64,000 nt of DNA from Mycobacterium sp. Root135 (GTDB lineage: Bacteria > Actinomycetota > Actinomycetes > Mycobacteriales > Mycobacteriaceae), in assembly GCF_001426545.1 (NCBI RefSeq), contig NZ_LMEZ01000009.1:581013-645012 (forward strand), given 5' to 3'. Under the pieces are notes generated by a model. The model was not told the DNA's origin, did not search any database, and saw only the letters and a list, made by a program, of their open reading frames with translations. The position numbers and the translations under genes are program-made. This document shows positions 33,923 through 42,980 of the stretch, one piece after another (position 1 is the first letter of the stretch; every line of letters starts with the position of its first letter).

Positions 33923-34749
33923 GGCAGTACCTCGTCGAACGTCGGTGCGGGTCCTGACCGGAGCGCCACGATCACGTTGGCGCCGGCGTCCTCGAGCCGT
34001 TGCACGTCGTCGGGCTCGAGACCGTCGTCGACGACGACGGCGTCGAACTCCTCCAGATCGCAGATGCGGTGCACGGCCCGCCGGGTGAACTTGGTGTGGT
34101 CGACGAGAAGCACGCTCAGCTCGGCGCTTTCGATGAAGGCGCGCTTGAGGTCGGCGGCGGCGCTCGACGGGTGGAAGCACATGCCGCGGGACACGGCGGG
34201 CACCGACATGAAGAGGACGTCGTAGTGCATGTCGCGCAGCGTGCGGACCGATTGCGGGCCGACGAAGGACGAGAAGTCGGCCACGTAGTCGCCGCCGACG
34301 GCGTTGAGCCGGACGTCGGGGTCGGTGGCCAGTTCGTTGATGGCTGGCAGGAAGTTGGTGACCACGGTCAGCGGCAGGTGGGCGCGGAGGGCGGGCAGCA
34401 CGTGCAGGGCGGTGGTGCTGTCGTCGACGGCGACGGCTTGCATGTCGACTCGCTGGGCGGCCCACTGGTAGCCGGCCTGGGCGATCGCGTCCTTCTCGGT
34501 GACGTTGAGCCCCCGGCGCATCTCGACGCTGCGCTCGAATGCTTCGCTGGGGGGTGCCTCGGCGCCGGAGCGGACCTTGCGGAGCATGCCCTGGGAGTCG
34601 AGCTGGTCGAGGTCGCGGTGAATGGTCATGGTGCTGACGCCGAATCGATCGGCCAGCTCGTCGATCCGGGCGCCGCCGCGGGACTTCACGAACGCCACGA
34701 TCTCGGAGCGCCGGTGGACGTGGCCGCTGATCTTCGTTGACTGCGCCAT
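33919..34749 (-). CDS. DeoR-family regulator of the sugar operon
   Basis: A 276-residue regulator from ATG 34749 (GTG 34752 is adjacent and possible). N-terminal helix-turn-helix IDELADRFGVSTMTIHRDLDQL, then the DeoR_C sugar-phosphate sensor domain (VAVDDSTTALHVLPAL, SVLLVDHTKFTRRAVHRI). These repressors respond to phosphorylated sugars. It is the first gene of the operon and likely autoregulated through the tandem repeat 27 bases upstream. Confidence 0.92.
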   Translation of the reverse strand: MAQSTKISGHVHRRSEIVAFVKSRGGARIDELADRFGVSTMTIHRDLDQLDSQGMLRKVRSGAEAPPSEAFERSVEMRRGLNVTEKDAIAQAGYQWAAQRVDMQAVAVDDSTTALHVLPALRAHLPLTVVTNFLPAINELATDPDVRLNAVGGDYVADFSSFVGPQSVRTLRDMHYDVLFMSVPAVSRGMCFHPSSAAADLKRAFIESAELSVLLVDHTKFTRRAVHRICDLEEFDAVVVDDGLEPDDVQRLEDAGANVIVALRSGPAPTFDEVLP

Positions 34750-34775
34750 CACTCACACCCCTTTCGTTCCCATGC

Positions 34776-34799
34776 GTATATGCGAACGTATCACCGAAC
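34776..34799 (-). promoter_or_regulatory. Tandem 12-bp repeat, probable DeoR operator
   Basis: On the minus strand GTTCGGTGATAC is followed directly by GTTCGCATATAC (9 of 12 identical), just upstream of the DeoR start. Tandem direct repeats in this position are typical DeoR sites. Confidence 0.55.
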
Positions 34800-34852
34800 A
34801 TCACATTGCAACACCAAATATGTGAGATTCGGGCCGGGAATGGCGCGGTGAG

Positions 34853-35260
34853 TCAGCGGTGGTCGGCCTTGGCGGCTTCCTCGTCGAGTCGGCGGTGGGC
34901 CTCCTGCCACGTCGGGCGACTGTCGGTCCCGGGCGTCCAGAACGCGAAAAGCGAGTGCGCGGTGCGCGGGGCGAAGCGCTTCATCGTCTCGACGTGGGGG
35001 TGGCCGACGACGGCCGCCTGTATGTGCTCACGACTCTCCCACGCGGAGAGCGTGAAGAAGGTGCCCTTGAGAGGCTTGGCGATCAGCGAAACACCCAAGG
35101 CGTCAGGTGCATTCAACATCTGGCGGCGAATTCGCAAGGCGGCGACGAAGAAGGCGGGCACGTCGCGGCGGTCTCGCAACTGGAACTTGGAGGCCATCAC
35201 GGTCGGGTTGGCTGCGAGGGCTGGGCGCTGCTTGGGTGTGGCCCACGGAAGTGTCGGCAT
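34853..35260 (-). CDS. DUF3291 domain protein
   Basis: A 135-residue protein from ATG 35260 (MPTLPWATPKQRP); the frame runs on upstream in lower-GC sequence unlikely to be coding. The pattern ALRIRRQMLNAPDALGVSLIA...GTFFTLSAWESREHIQAAV is the alpha-beta ferredoxin-like fold of DUF3291, related to small monooxygenases such as ABM. It is 104 bases upstream of the DeoR gene on the same strand. Function unknown. Confidence 0.7.
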   Translation of the reverse strand: MPTLPWATPKQRPALAANPTVMASKFQLRDRRDVPAFFVAALRIRRQMLNAPDALGVSLIAKPLKGTFFTLSAWESREHIQAAVVGHPHVETMKRFAPRTAHSLFAFWTPGTDSRPTWQEAHRRLDEEAAKADHR

Positions 35261-35816
35261 GGAGTTCTTCCCGGGTGGTCGGTGCGCTCGAGACTCACAT
35301 GTCGGTAGTGACATGTCAATAGTGGAATGATGCTCTGCATGCGCAGGCTGCGCAAGCATCACGACGTGCGCGCGGCCTGTTTCGGCGGGAGTTCACGGCG
35401 ATCGGCGTTTGCGTGCACGGTCGCGTAGCTGATCAGTGGGGAATGCCATCGAACTGCGAAATGCGCACACCGGTATGCCGAATCGCCCTGTGCCCCGGAA
35501 GGATTCGATTTCGCCGATGTTCATGTAGGAAGTGCTCGGCCCAATCGGGAGTTTCGGTGCAGTACATGCTTTTCAGTGTCGCGAGCGAGCTACCTCGCGC
35601 TAGTCGTCATCGTTGTGCGGAACGGTTCAGATGGTTCGTCATCGGGACGCCGTAGCAGCAGGGCTGGTCAGCTATGAGGCTGCGGGGACCGTGGTGTGAG
35701 AGTGCACGCCAATTCGATTGCCGTTGCGCGATATATTGCAGGACGGCAGTTTAACGAGACTGGGCCTACTAATCGAATCCCCCTCGCGTGGTGAGGGCCC
35801 GTGACAGCATGGCGTG
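35261..35816. other. Lower-GC region without recognisable gene
   Basis: About 550 bases between the divergent DUF3291 and GGDEF genes. Composition is lower in GC than elsewhere and small open frames here (for example 35413-35655) have no codon bias or ribosome site. I see no RNA gene. It may be remnant acquired DNA and must hold the promoters of both neighbours. Confidence 0.55.
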
Positions 35817-36920
35817 ATGATTCCGCTGCTGCGTGAATGGTGGCGGAGTGAGCAGGACCTTCGCTGGCTACTGGATTTCCTTGAAAGCCGTGGCTTGCTG
35901 ACCAAGCTGAAGGTCATGGTCGCGGGCTGCGGTGTCGCAACGGCTGCACTGGCGGTCTTGATGCAATTCAGCACGACTGCGCTCCACACCGTCGCAGGAC
36001 GCGTTGCATGGGGTGTTCTCTCACTGGCCGGCTTGGCATGGGCTGTTCGGTGGCTGATGTGGAGATGGCCTTCGCCCCGTCAATCGGTCTGCTTGGTCGC
36101 AGGCGCGGACGCGGGCATCGCGGCATCTTCCTTCCTGCATACTGATCCACTCACCGCGATGTCTGGCACACCACTTTTCACTGTAGTGAGCGCTTTCGTG
36201 ACGTTCTTCCACGGGCCCCGGCTGCAGGCCGGCCATGTTGCCTGGACTGCTGCGGTGATCATGGCGATCGCGGGGTGGCTCGTCGTGTACTCGGGGCCGC
36301 CCGGCGGTGGTGCAGCCCTGGCGACCTCCGTAGCCACCGCCGCGCTATTTGTCCCCGTCGCCGTGATGCCCGGTCTACAGCTTGGGTTTTGGCTGGTGCA
36401 GCGCAGTTCCGTCGACTCGCTGGTCGATCCACTTACGAAGCTCGCCAATCGCCGCGGACTCGGCGTAGCTCTTGGTCGCCTCGGCGAAACCACGACGGGC
36501 CAAAATCAGACACACGCTACGGAGCTATGCGCCATCCTGATCGATCTCGACAGATTCAAGACGGTCAACGACGATTACGGCCACGACATGGGCGATTCTG
36601 TCCTGGTCCGCACGGCTCAGCGAATTAGTGCGACAGTCCGAGTCGGAGCGGTGGTCGCGCGCCTGGGCGGCGAAGAATTCCTCGTGCTCGACCTGTTGCT
36701 TCCGGGTGATGCACCCGTAGTCGCGGAACGAATCCGCAGCGCCATCGCCGCACCGGCCGAGCCCCGGATCACCGCCAGCGTGGGTGTGTCCACGTCGGGG
36801 ACCGGGCACGCAGTCAACTACACGGTCGAGGATCTGATCGCCGCCGCTGATACCGCGATGTATCAGGCCAAAGGCCGCGGTGGCGACGAGGTCGTGGTCG
36901 CGTCCGAACAACACCGGTGA
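35817..36920 (+). CDS. Membrane-bound GGDEF protein (diguanylate cyclase)
   Basis: A 367-residue protein. After ~45 cytoplasmic residues come six predicted membrane helices to ~195, then a GGDEF domain (DPLTKLANRRGL, ILIDLDRFKTVNDDYGHDMGD, RLGGEEF at ~281-287). The active-site signature GGEEF is intact, so c-di-GMP synthesis is expected. The product-inhibition I-site (RxxD five residues before GGEEF) reads RVGA, so feedback inhibition is probably lost. No EAL domain. Codon use includes more A/T third positions than the backbone genes. Confidence 0.88.
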   Translation: MIPLLREWWRSEQDLRWLLDFLESRGLLTKLKVMVAGCGVATAALAVLMQFSTTALHTVAGRVAWGVLSLAGLAWAVRWLMWRWPSPRQSVCLVAGADAGIAASSFLHTDPLTAMSGTPLFTVVSAFVTFFHGPRLQAGHVAWTAAVIMAIAGWLVVYSGPPGGGAALATSVATAALFVPVAVMPGLQLGFWLVQRSSVDSLVDPLTKLANRRGLGVALGRLGETTTGQNQTHATELCAILIDLDRFKTVNDDYGHDMGDSVLVRTAQRISATVRVGAVVARLGGEEFLVLDLLLPGDAPVVAERIRSAIAAPAEPRITASVGVSTSGTGHAVNYTVEDLIAAADTAMYQAKGRGGDEVVVASEQHR

Positions 36921-37208
36921 TCGCGCCAATCTTGCCTGCTCGGGACCGCCGGCGCGACGACGCGACGACCGACTGAACGTGCTCACTGGCCCGACAGCCG
37001 GATCAAGCCACTCGCGGTTCGGTGCGTCGGCATACGTGCCCCGCATCGACGTCCACCAAGGTGGTCGGCGTCCAGTGGACCCAATCGGAGGCTTCCGGCG
37101 GAGGGCTTGTACTTGGACTTCGACGCCACATGCTGCCGAGACAAGTCTTTTCTGCTGCCTCTAGACGCCACGTGAAAGGCGCAGTCCAGAAATGGCAGGC
37201 GACAGGGG

Positions 37209-37281
37209 TGCCCCCGGCAGGATTCGAACCTGCGGCCTTCCGCTCCGGAGGCGGACGCTCTATCCCCTGAGCTACGGGGGC
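37209..37281 (-). tRNA. tRNA-Arg (anticodon CCG)
   Basis: On the minus strand the acceptor GCCCCCG pairs with CGGGGGC, the anticodon loop is CTCCGGA (anticodon CCG, codon CGG), and the T arm contains GGTTCGAAT. Length is 73 bases including the discriminator A; CCA is not encoded. It lies upstream of argS on the opposite strand, as in M. tuberculosis. Confidence 0.95.
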
Positions 37282-37439
37282 GCATGCTGAACCAGCAGCG
37301 CCGATTGGGCTTGCACAGCCTAACGCATGGCCGACGGCTTGATCGCCGCCCGGGTGACCCGCGCACCTGCCGTGACATTCCCCGGTCGCTGCGCTCCAGC
37401 CCAACGGTAAAGGATTCGGGGAGAAACCACCCCAGACCA

Positions 37440-37453
37440 TAGGATGGTCCCTC
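37440..37453 (+). promoter_or_regulatory. -10 box giving a leaderless argS transcript
   Basis: TAGGAT (37440-37445) ends 8 bases before the argS GTG and no ribosome site is visible, so the mRNA probably starts at the codon. Confidence 0.5.
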
Positions 37454-39106
37454 GTGACCCCAGCCGATCTGGCCGAGCTGCTCAAGACCACCGCCGCGGC
37501 GGTATTGGCCGAGCATGGGCTCGACGCCGCCGCCCTGCCGGAGACGGTCGTCGTCGAGCGCCCGCGCAACCCCGAGCATGGCGACTACGCCACCAACCTC
37601 TCGCTGCAGGTGGCCAAGAAGGTCGGTGTCAACCCGCGGGAGTTGGCCGGCTGGCTGGCCGAGGCGCTCGCGGGCACCGACGGCATCGCCGGCGCCGACG
37701 TCGCGGGACCCGGCTTCCTCAACCTGCGCATCGAGGCCGCCGCCCAGGGCGTGGTGGTCGAGAACGTCATCGCCGCCGGCGCGGCCTACGGTGGCTCGGC
37801 CGACCTCGCGGGCGAGAACGTCAACCTCGAGTTCGTCTCCGCCAACCCCACCGGCCCGATCCACATCGGCGGCACCCGCTGGGCCGCGGTCGGCGACGCG
37901 CTGGGCCGGCTGCTCACCACCCAGGGCGCCAAGGTCATCCGGGAGTACTACTTCAACGACCACGGCACCCAGATCGACCGGTTCGCCAAGTCGCTCATCG
38001 CCTCGGCCAAGGGCGAGCCCACCCCCGAGGACGGCTACGCCGGCGGCTACATCGCCGAGATCGCCCAGCAGGTCGTGGCCGCCGAGCCCGACGTGCTGAG
38101 CCGGCCCGAAGACCAGATCCTGGAGACCTTCCGGGCCCTCGGCGTCGACATGATGTTCACCCACATCAAGAAGTCGCTGCACGACTTCGGCACCGACTTC
38201 GACATCTACACCCACGAAGACTCGATGCACACCTCGGGCCGGGTCGACCAAGCCATCGCCAAGCTCCGCGAGACCGGCAACATCTACGAGAAGGACGGCG
38301 CAACCTGGTTGCGCACCACCGACTTCGGTGACGACAAGGACCGCGTCGTCATCAAGAGCGACGGCAACCCGGCCTACGTCGCCGGTGACCTCGCCTACTA
38401 CCTGGACAAGCGCCAACGCGGCTTCGACCTCTGCATCTACATGCTCGGCGCCGACCACCACGGCTACATCTCCCGGCTCAAGGCCGCCGCGGCCGCCCTC
38501 GGCGACGACCCCGCCACCGTCGAGGTGCTCATCGGGCAGATGGTCAACCTGGTCCGCGACGGCCAGCCCATGCGGATGAGCAAGCGCGCCGGCACCGTCA
38601 TCACCCTCGACGACCTCGTCGAGGCCATCGGCGTCGACGCCGCCCGGTACGTTCTGATCCGCAGTTCGGTCGACAGCCCCATCGACATCGACCTGGCCCT
38701 GTGGTCGAGCGCGTCGAGCGAAAACCCGGTCTACTACGTGCAATACGCGCACGCCCGGCTCTCCGCCCTGGCCCGCAGTGCCGCCGACCTCGGCCTCGCC
38801 GCGAGCACCGCGCACCTCGAGCTGCTCACCCACGACCGCGAGGGCACGCTGATGCGCAGCATCGGCGACTTCCCACGCGTGCTGAAGGCTGCTGCCTCGC
38901 TGCGGGAACCGCACCGGGTGTGCCGCTACCTCGAAGACCTCGCGGGCGACTACCACCGGTTCTACGATTCGTGCCGGGTGCTCCCGCAGGGCGACGAGGA
39001 CCCGACCGATCTGCACGCGGCCCGGCTCGCGCTGTGCCAGGCCACCCGCCAGGTGATCGCCAACGGTCTGCAGATTCTCGGCGTCAGTGCACCGGAGCGC
39101 ATGTGA
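37454..39106 (+). CDS. argS: Arginyl-tRNA synthetase
   Basis: A 550-residue class I synthetase with the HIGH variant PTGPIHIGGTR at ~138-146 and the KMSKS-like MRMSKRAGT at ~374. The C-terminal DALR anticodon-binding domain (YVQYAHARLSALARSA) is complete. It charges tRNA-Arg, one of whose genes lies 170 bases away. The GTG start follows a close -10 box. It overlaps lysA by one base, starting the argS-lysA-hom-thrC-thrB operon. Confidence 0.97.
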   Translation: MTPADLAELLKTTAAAVLAEHGLDAAALPETVVVERPRNPEHGDYATNLSLQVAKKVGVNPRELAGWLAEALAGTDGIAGADVAGPGFLNLRIEAAAQGVVVENVIAAGAAYGGSADLAGENVNLEFVSANPTGPIHIGGTRWAAVGDALGRLLTTQGAKVIREYYFNDHGTQIDRFAKSLIASAKGEPTPEDGYAGGYIAEIAQQVVAAEPDVLSRPEDQILETFRALGVDMMFTHIKKSLHDFGTDFDIYTHEDSMHTSGRVDQAIAKLRETGNIYEKDGATWLRTTDFGDDKDRVVIKSDGNPAYVAGDLAYYLDKRQRGFDLCIYMLGADHHGYISRLKAAAAALGDDPATVEVLIGQMVNLVRDGQPMRMSKRAGTVITLDDLVEAIGVDAARYVLIRSSVDSPIDIDLALWSSASSENPVYYVQYAHARLSALARSAADLGLAASTAHLELLTHDREGTLMRSIGDFPRVLKAAASLREPHRVCRYLEDLAGDYHRFYDSCRVLPQGDEDPTDLHAARLALCQATRQVIANGLQILGVSAPERM

Positions 39107-40524
39107 TGGCCCATCCCGCTGGTCCCCGCCACGCCGAGGACACCCGCCACGGCAGCGCGCCTGCATGCCCGACGTCCGCCGCAGAGATGCTGGCGTTGGC
39201 TCCGAACGTGTGGCCGCGCAACGCCGTTCGCAACCCCGACGGCGAAGTCTCCATTGCCGGGGTGCCCGTCACCCAGCTGGCCGCCGAATATGGCACGCCG
39301 CTGTTCGTCATCGACGAGGACGACTTCCGCTCCCGCTGCCGTGACATCGCGTCGGCGTTCGGCGACGGCGAGCACGTCCGCTACGCCGCAAAGGCGTTCC
39401 TCTGCACCGAGATCGCGAAGTGGATCGACCAAGAGGGCCTGTCGCTCGACGTCTGCAGCGGGGGAGAGCTCGCGGTCGCGCTGAACGCCAACTTCCCGCC
39501 GGAACGCATTGCGCTGCACGGCAACAACAAGTCCGTCGCCGAGCTCGCCATGGCGGTGGACGCGCGCGTCGGCCACGTCGTGCTGGACTCGCTGACCGAG
39601 ATCGACCGGCTCGACGCCATCGCCGGTGCGGCCGGGGTGGTGCAGGACGTCCTGGTCCGCGTCACCGTGGGCGTCGAGGCGCACACCCACGAGTTCATCT
39701 CCACCGCCCACGAGGACCAGAAGTTCGGTCTCTCCCTGGCCAGCGGTGCGGCGATGGGCGCAATCCGTCGGGTGTTCGCCGCCGACCACCTGCGCCTCGT
39801 CGGCCTGCACAGCCACATCGGCTCGCAGATCTTCGACGTCGCCGGCTTCGAACTCGCCGCCCACCGCGTCATCGGACTGCTCCGCGACGTGGTCGCCGAG
39901 TTCGGCGTCGAGAAGACCGCGCAGATGTCCATCGTCGACCTGGGTGGGGGACTGGGCATCTCGTACCTGCCGCAGGACGACCCGCCTCCGATGGAGGACC
40001 TGGCCGCCAAGATCGGCGCCATCGTCGTCAACGAATCGGCGGCCGTCGGCCTGCCTGCACCGAAACTCGTCGTGGAACCTGGCCGCGCCATCGCCGGTCC
40101 CGGCACCGTCACGCTGTACGAGGTGGGCACGGTCAAGGACGTCGCTGTCAGTCAGACGGCGCACCGGCGCTACGTCAGCGTCGACGGCGGCATGAGCGAC
40201 AACATTCGGACCTCGCTGTACGGGGCCGAGTACGACGCGCGCCTGGTGTCCCGGGTCAGCGACGGGGCTCCCGCCCTGACCCGCATCGTCGGAAAGCACT
40301 GCGAGAGCGGTGACATCGTCGTCCGGGACACCTGGGTGTCCGACGACGTCGCGCCCGGTGACCTGATCGGGGTCGCCGCCACCGGGGCGTATTGCTATTC
40401 GATGTCGAGCCGGTACAACCTGCTCGGCCGTCCGGCCGTTGTTGCGGTGCGTGACGGAGTGTCGCGTCTGATTCTGCGCCGCGAAACGGTGGAGGATCTC
40501 TTGAGCTTGGAGGTAGTTGACTAA
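39106..40524 (+). CDS. lysA: Diaminopimelate decarboxylase
   Basis: A 472-residue PLP enzyme, last step of lysine synthesis. PLP Lys is in RYAAKAFLC; SGGELAVAL, LHSHIGSQI and the substrate-side HCESGD and GAYCYSMSSRYN are all present. The ~25-residue N-terminal extension before the barrel is as in mycobacterial LysA. ATG overlaps the argS stop by one base and the stop overlaps the hom start by one base. Confidence 0.97.
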   Translation: MAHPAGPRHAEDTRHGSAPACPTSAAEMLALAPNVWPRNAVRNPDGEVSIAGVPVTQLAAEYGTPLFVIDEDDFRSRCRDIASAFGDGEHVRYAAKAFLCTEIAKWIDQEGLSLDVCSGGELAVALNANFPPERIALHGNNKSVAELAMAVDARVGHVVLDSLTEIDRLDAIAGAAGVVQDVLVRVTVGVEAHTHEFISTAHEDQKFGLSLASGAAMGAIRRVFAADHLRLVGLHSHIGSQIFDVAGFELAAHRVIGLLRDVVAEFGVEKTAQMSIVDLGGGLGISYLPQDDPPPMEDLAAKIGAIVVNESAAVGLPAPKLVVEPGRAIAGPGTVTLYEVGTVKDVAVSQTAHRRYVSVDGGMSDNIRTSLYGAEYDARLVSRVSDGAPALTRIVGKHCESGDIVVRDTWVSDDVAPGDLIGVAATGAYCYSMSSRYNLLGRPAVVAVRDGVSRLILRRETVEDLLSLEVVD

Positions 40525-41855
40525 TGGTGGACAACAATGGCGTAAAGCCGGTCGGCGTAGCGGTTTTGGGGCTGGGCAACGTCGGCAGCGAGGTGGTGCG
40601 CATCATCGAGGCCAGCGCGGCCGATCTCGCAGCCAGGATCGGTGCCCCGCTGGAGTTGCGTGGCATCGGCGTCCGGCGGGTGGGCGACGATCGCGGAGTC
40701 CCGGTCGGGTTGCTCACCGACGACGTCGACGCACTGGTCTCCCGTGACGACGTGGACATCGTCGTCGAACTGATGGGTCCCGTCGAACCCGCGCGCAAGG
40801 CGATCCTCGCGGCGCTCGAGCGCGGCAAGTCGGTCGTCACGGCCAACAAGGCGCTGATGGCGGTGTCGACCGGCGAGCTGGCCCAGGCCGCCGAGGCCGC
40901 CCACGCCGACCTGTACTTCGAGGCCGCGGTGGCCGGCGCCATCCCGGTCATCCGCCCGCTCACCCAGTCGCTCGCCGGCGACACGGTGCTGCGGGTCGCC
41001 GGAATCGTCAACGGCACCACCAACTACATCCTCTCGGCGATGGACGAGACCGGCGCGGACTACTCGTCGGCGCTGGCCGACGCGAGCGCGCTCGGTTACG
41101 CCGAGGCCGATCCGACCGCCGACGTCGAAGGATTCGACGCCGCGGCCAAGGCCGCGATCCTCGCGTCGATCGCGTTCCACACCCGGGTGACCGCCGACGA
41201 CGTCTACCGCGAAGGCATCACCAAGGTGACCTCGGCCGACTTCGAGTCCGCCAGGGCGCTCGGCTGCACGATCAAGCTGCTCGCCATCTGTGAGCGCATC
41301 ATCAACGACGAAGGACAGCAGCGTGTTTCGGCGCGCGTGTACCCCGCGCTGGTGCCGCTTCAGCATCCGTTGGCCTCGGTCAGCGGGGCGTTCAACGCCG
41401 TCGTCGTCGAGGCGGAGGCCGCCGGGCGGCTGATGTTCTACGGCCAGGGTGCCGGCGGCGCGCCGACCGCGTCGGCCGTCATGGGCGACCTCGTCATGGC
41501 CGCGCGCAACCGGGTTCACGGCGGCCGAGGCCCCCGCGAGTCCAAGTACGCCGAATTGCCCATCGCGCCCATCGGTTTCATCCCGACCCGCTACTACGTG
41601 AGCATGAACGTGGCCGACCGGCCCGGCGTGCTGTCGGCGGTCGCCGCGGAGTTCGGCAAGCGCGAGGTCAGCATCGCCGAGGTCCGCCAGGAAGGCATGG
41701 TCGACGAGGGTGGTCAGCGGTGCGGCGCGCGCATCGTCGTCGTCACCCACCGTGCGACCGACGCCGCGTTGTCGGAAACGGTTGACGCCCTTGCCGATCT
41801 CGACGTGGTGTCGAGCATCAACAGCGTGCTGCGCCTGGAAGGAACCAACGAATGA
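40524..41855 (+). CDS. hom: Homoserine dehydrogenase
   Basis: A 443-residue enzyme (called thrA in M. tuberculosis): NAD(P) fold VLGLGNVGSEVV, catalytic domain with GIVNGTTNYILSAM, and a C-terminal ACT domain (VADRPGVLSAVAAEFGKREVSIAEV) for threonine feedback. It reduces aspartate semialdehyde to homoserine. Starts are coupled to lysA and thrC by one- and four-base overlaps. Confidence 0.97.
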   Translation: MVDNNGVKPVGVAVLGLGNVGSEVVRIIEASAADLAARIGAPLELRGIGVRRVGDDRGVPVGLLTDDVDALVSRDDVDIVVELMGPVEPARKAILAALERGKSVVTANKALMAVSTGELAQAAEAAHADLYFEAAVAGAIPVIRPLTQSLAGDTVLRVAGIVNGTTNYILSAMDETGADYSSALADASALGYAEADPTADVEGFDAAAKAAILASIAFHTRVTADDVYREGITKVTSADFESARALGCTIKLLAICERIINDEGQQRVSARVYPALVPLQHPLASVSGAFNAVVVEAEAAGRLMFYGQGAGGAPTASAVMGDLVMAARNRVHGGRGPRESKYAELPIAPIGFIPTRYYVSMNVADRPGVLSAVAAEFGKREVSIAEVRQEGMVDEGGQRCGARIVVVTHRATDAALSETVDALADLDVVSSINSVLRLEGTNE

Positions 41856-42964
41856 GTAACGGGGCGAGCGAAGCGACGGGGATGGGTACCGCGCACACCC
41901 CGGTGCACCAGCCGTGGCCAGGACTGATCAACGCCTACCGTGACCGGCTCCCGGTCGAGGCCGGGTGGACCCCGATCACCCTGCTCGAGGGCGGCACGCC
42001 GCTCATCGACGCCACGCAGCTCTCCGAGATGACCGGCTGCAAGGTGTATCTGAAGGTCGAGGGGCTCAACCCGACCGGCTCGTTCAAGGACCGCGGCATG
42101 ACGATGGCCGTCACCGAGGCGGTGGCCCGTGGTCAGAAGGCCGTGCTGTGCGCGTCGACCGGCAACACGTCGGCCTCGGCCGCCGCCTACGCCGCCCGCG
42201 CGGGCATCACCTGCGCCGTGCTGATCCCGCAGGGCAAGATCGCGATGGGCAAGCTCGCCCAGGCGGTCATGCACGGCGCCAAGATCATCCAGATCGACGG
42301 CAACTTCGACGACTGCCTCGAGCTGGCCCGCAAGCTGACGGCCGACTTCCCGGCGGTGTCGCTGGTGAACTCCGTCAACCCGTACCGCATCGAGGGGCAG
42401 AAGACGGCGGCGTTCGAGATCGTCGACGCCCTCGGCGAGGCGCCCGACGTGCACGCCCTGCCGGTCGGCAACGCGGGCAACATCACCGCGTACTGGAAGG
42501 GCTACATCGAGTATCACCGCGACGGATTGGCGCAGAAGCTGCCCCGGATGCTCGGCACCCAGGCCGCAGGCGCCGCACCGCTGGTGTCGGGGGAGCCGGT
42601 GCTCAACCCGGAGACCATCGCCACGGCCATCCGCATCGGCTCGCCGGCGTCGTGGGATTCAGCCGTCGCGGCGCAGCAGAACTCCAACGGCCGCTTCCTG
42701 GCCGCGACGGACATGGAGATCCTCGCCGCGTACCACCTCGTCGCCCGCAGTGAAGGCGTGTTCGTCGAGCCCGCGTCAGCGGCCAGCATCGCCGGTCTGC
42801 TCAAGTCAATCGACGACGGCTGGGTCGAGAAGGGCTCCACCGTGGTGTGCACCGTCACCGGAAACGGATTGAAGGATCCCGACACCGCGCTCAAGGAGCT
42901 GCCGCCCGTCACCGCCATCGCCGTCGACCCCATCGCGGTCGCGGCCGAGCTCGGGTTGGCGTAG
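41852..42964 (+). CDS. thrC: Threonine synthase
   Basis: A 370-residue PLP enzyme converting O-phosphohomoserine to threonine. PLP Lys is in PTGSFKDRGM; ASTGNTSASAAAYAARAG and PVGNAGNITAYWKG bind the cofactor phosphate. The ATG overlaps the hom stop. thrB follows after 16 bases. Confidence 0.97.
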   Translation: MSNGASEATGMGTAHTPVHQPWPGLINAYRDRLPVEAGWTPITLLEGGTPLIDATQLSEMTGCKVYLKVEGLNPTGSFKDRGMTMAVTEAVARGQKAVLCASTGNTSASAAAYAARAGITCAVLIPQGKIAMGKLAQAVMHGAKIIQIDGNFDDCLELARKLTADFPAVSLVNSVNPYRIEGQKTAAFEIVDALGEAPDVHALPVGNAGNITAYWKGYIEYHRDGLAQKLPRMLGTQAAGAAPLVSGEPVLNPETIATAIRIGSPASWDSAVAAQQNSNGRFLAATDMEILAAYHLVARSEGVFVEPASAASIAGLLKSIDDGWVEKGSTVVCTVTGNGLKDPDTALKELPPVTAIAVDPIAVAAELGLA

Positions 42965-42980
42965 GACGAATGGCGCATCG

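Noticed and set aside
32411..34804. Single long minus-strand reading frame covering kinase and DeoR genes
   Set aside because: The kinase frame is open across the DeoR gene but the N-terminal part is an Arg-rich shadow; the FGGY start at 33922 overlaps the DeoR stop by four bases as elsewhere in the operon.
35413..35655. 80-codon open frame in the low-GC region
   Set aside because: No ribosome site, no codon bias, and no resemblance to a known protein.
36921..37208. Search for a gene or att site between the GGDEF gene and tRNA-Arg
   Set aside because: Nothing recognisable; I found no repeat of the tRNA 3' end elsewhere by eye, though I could not search exhaustively.
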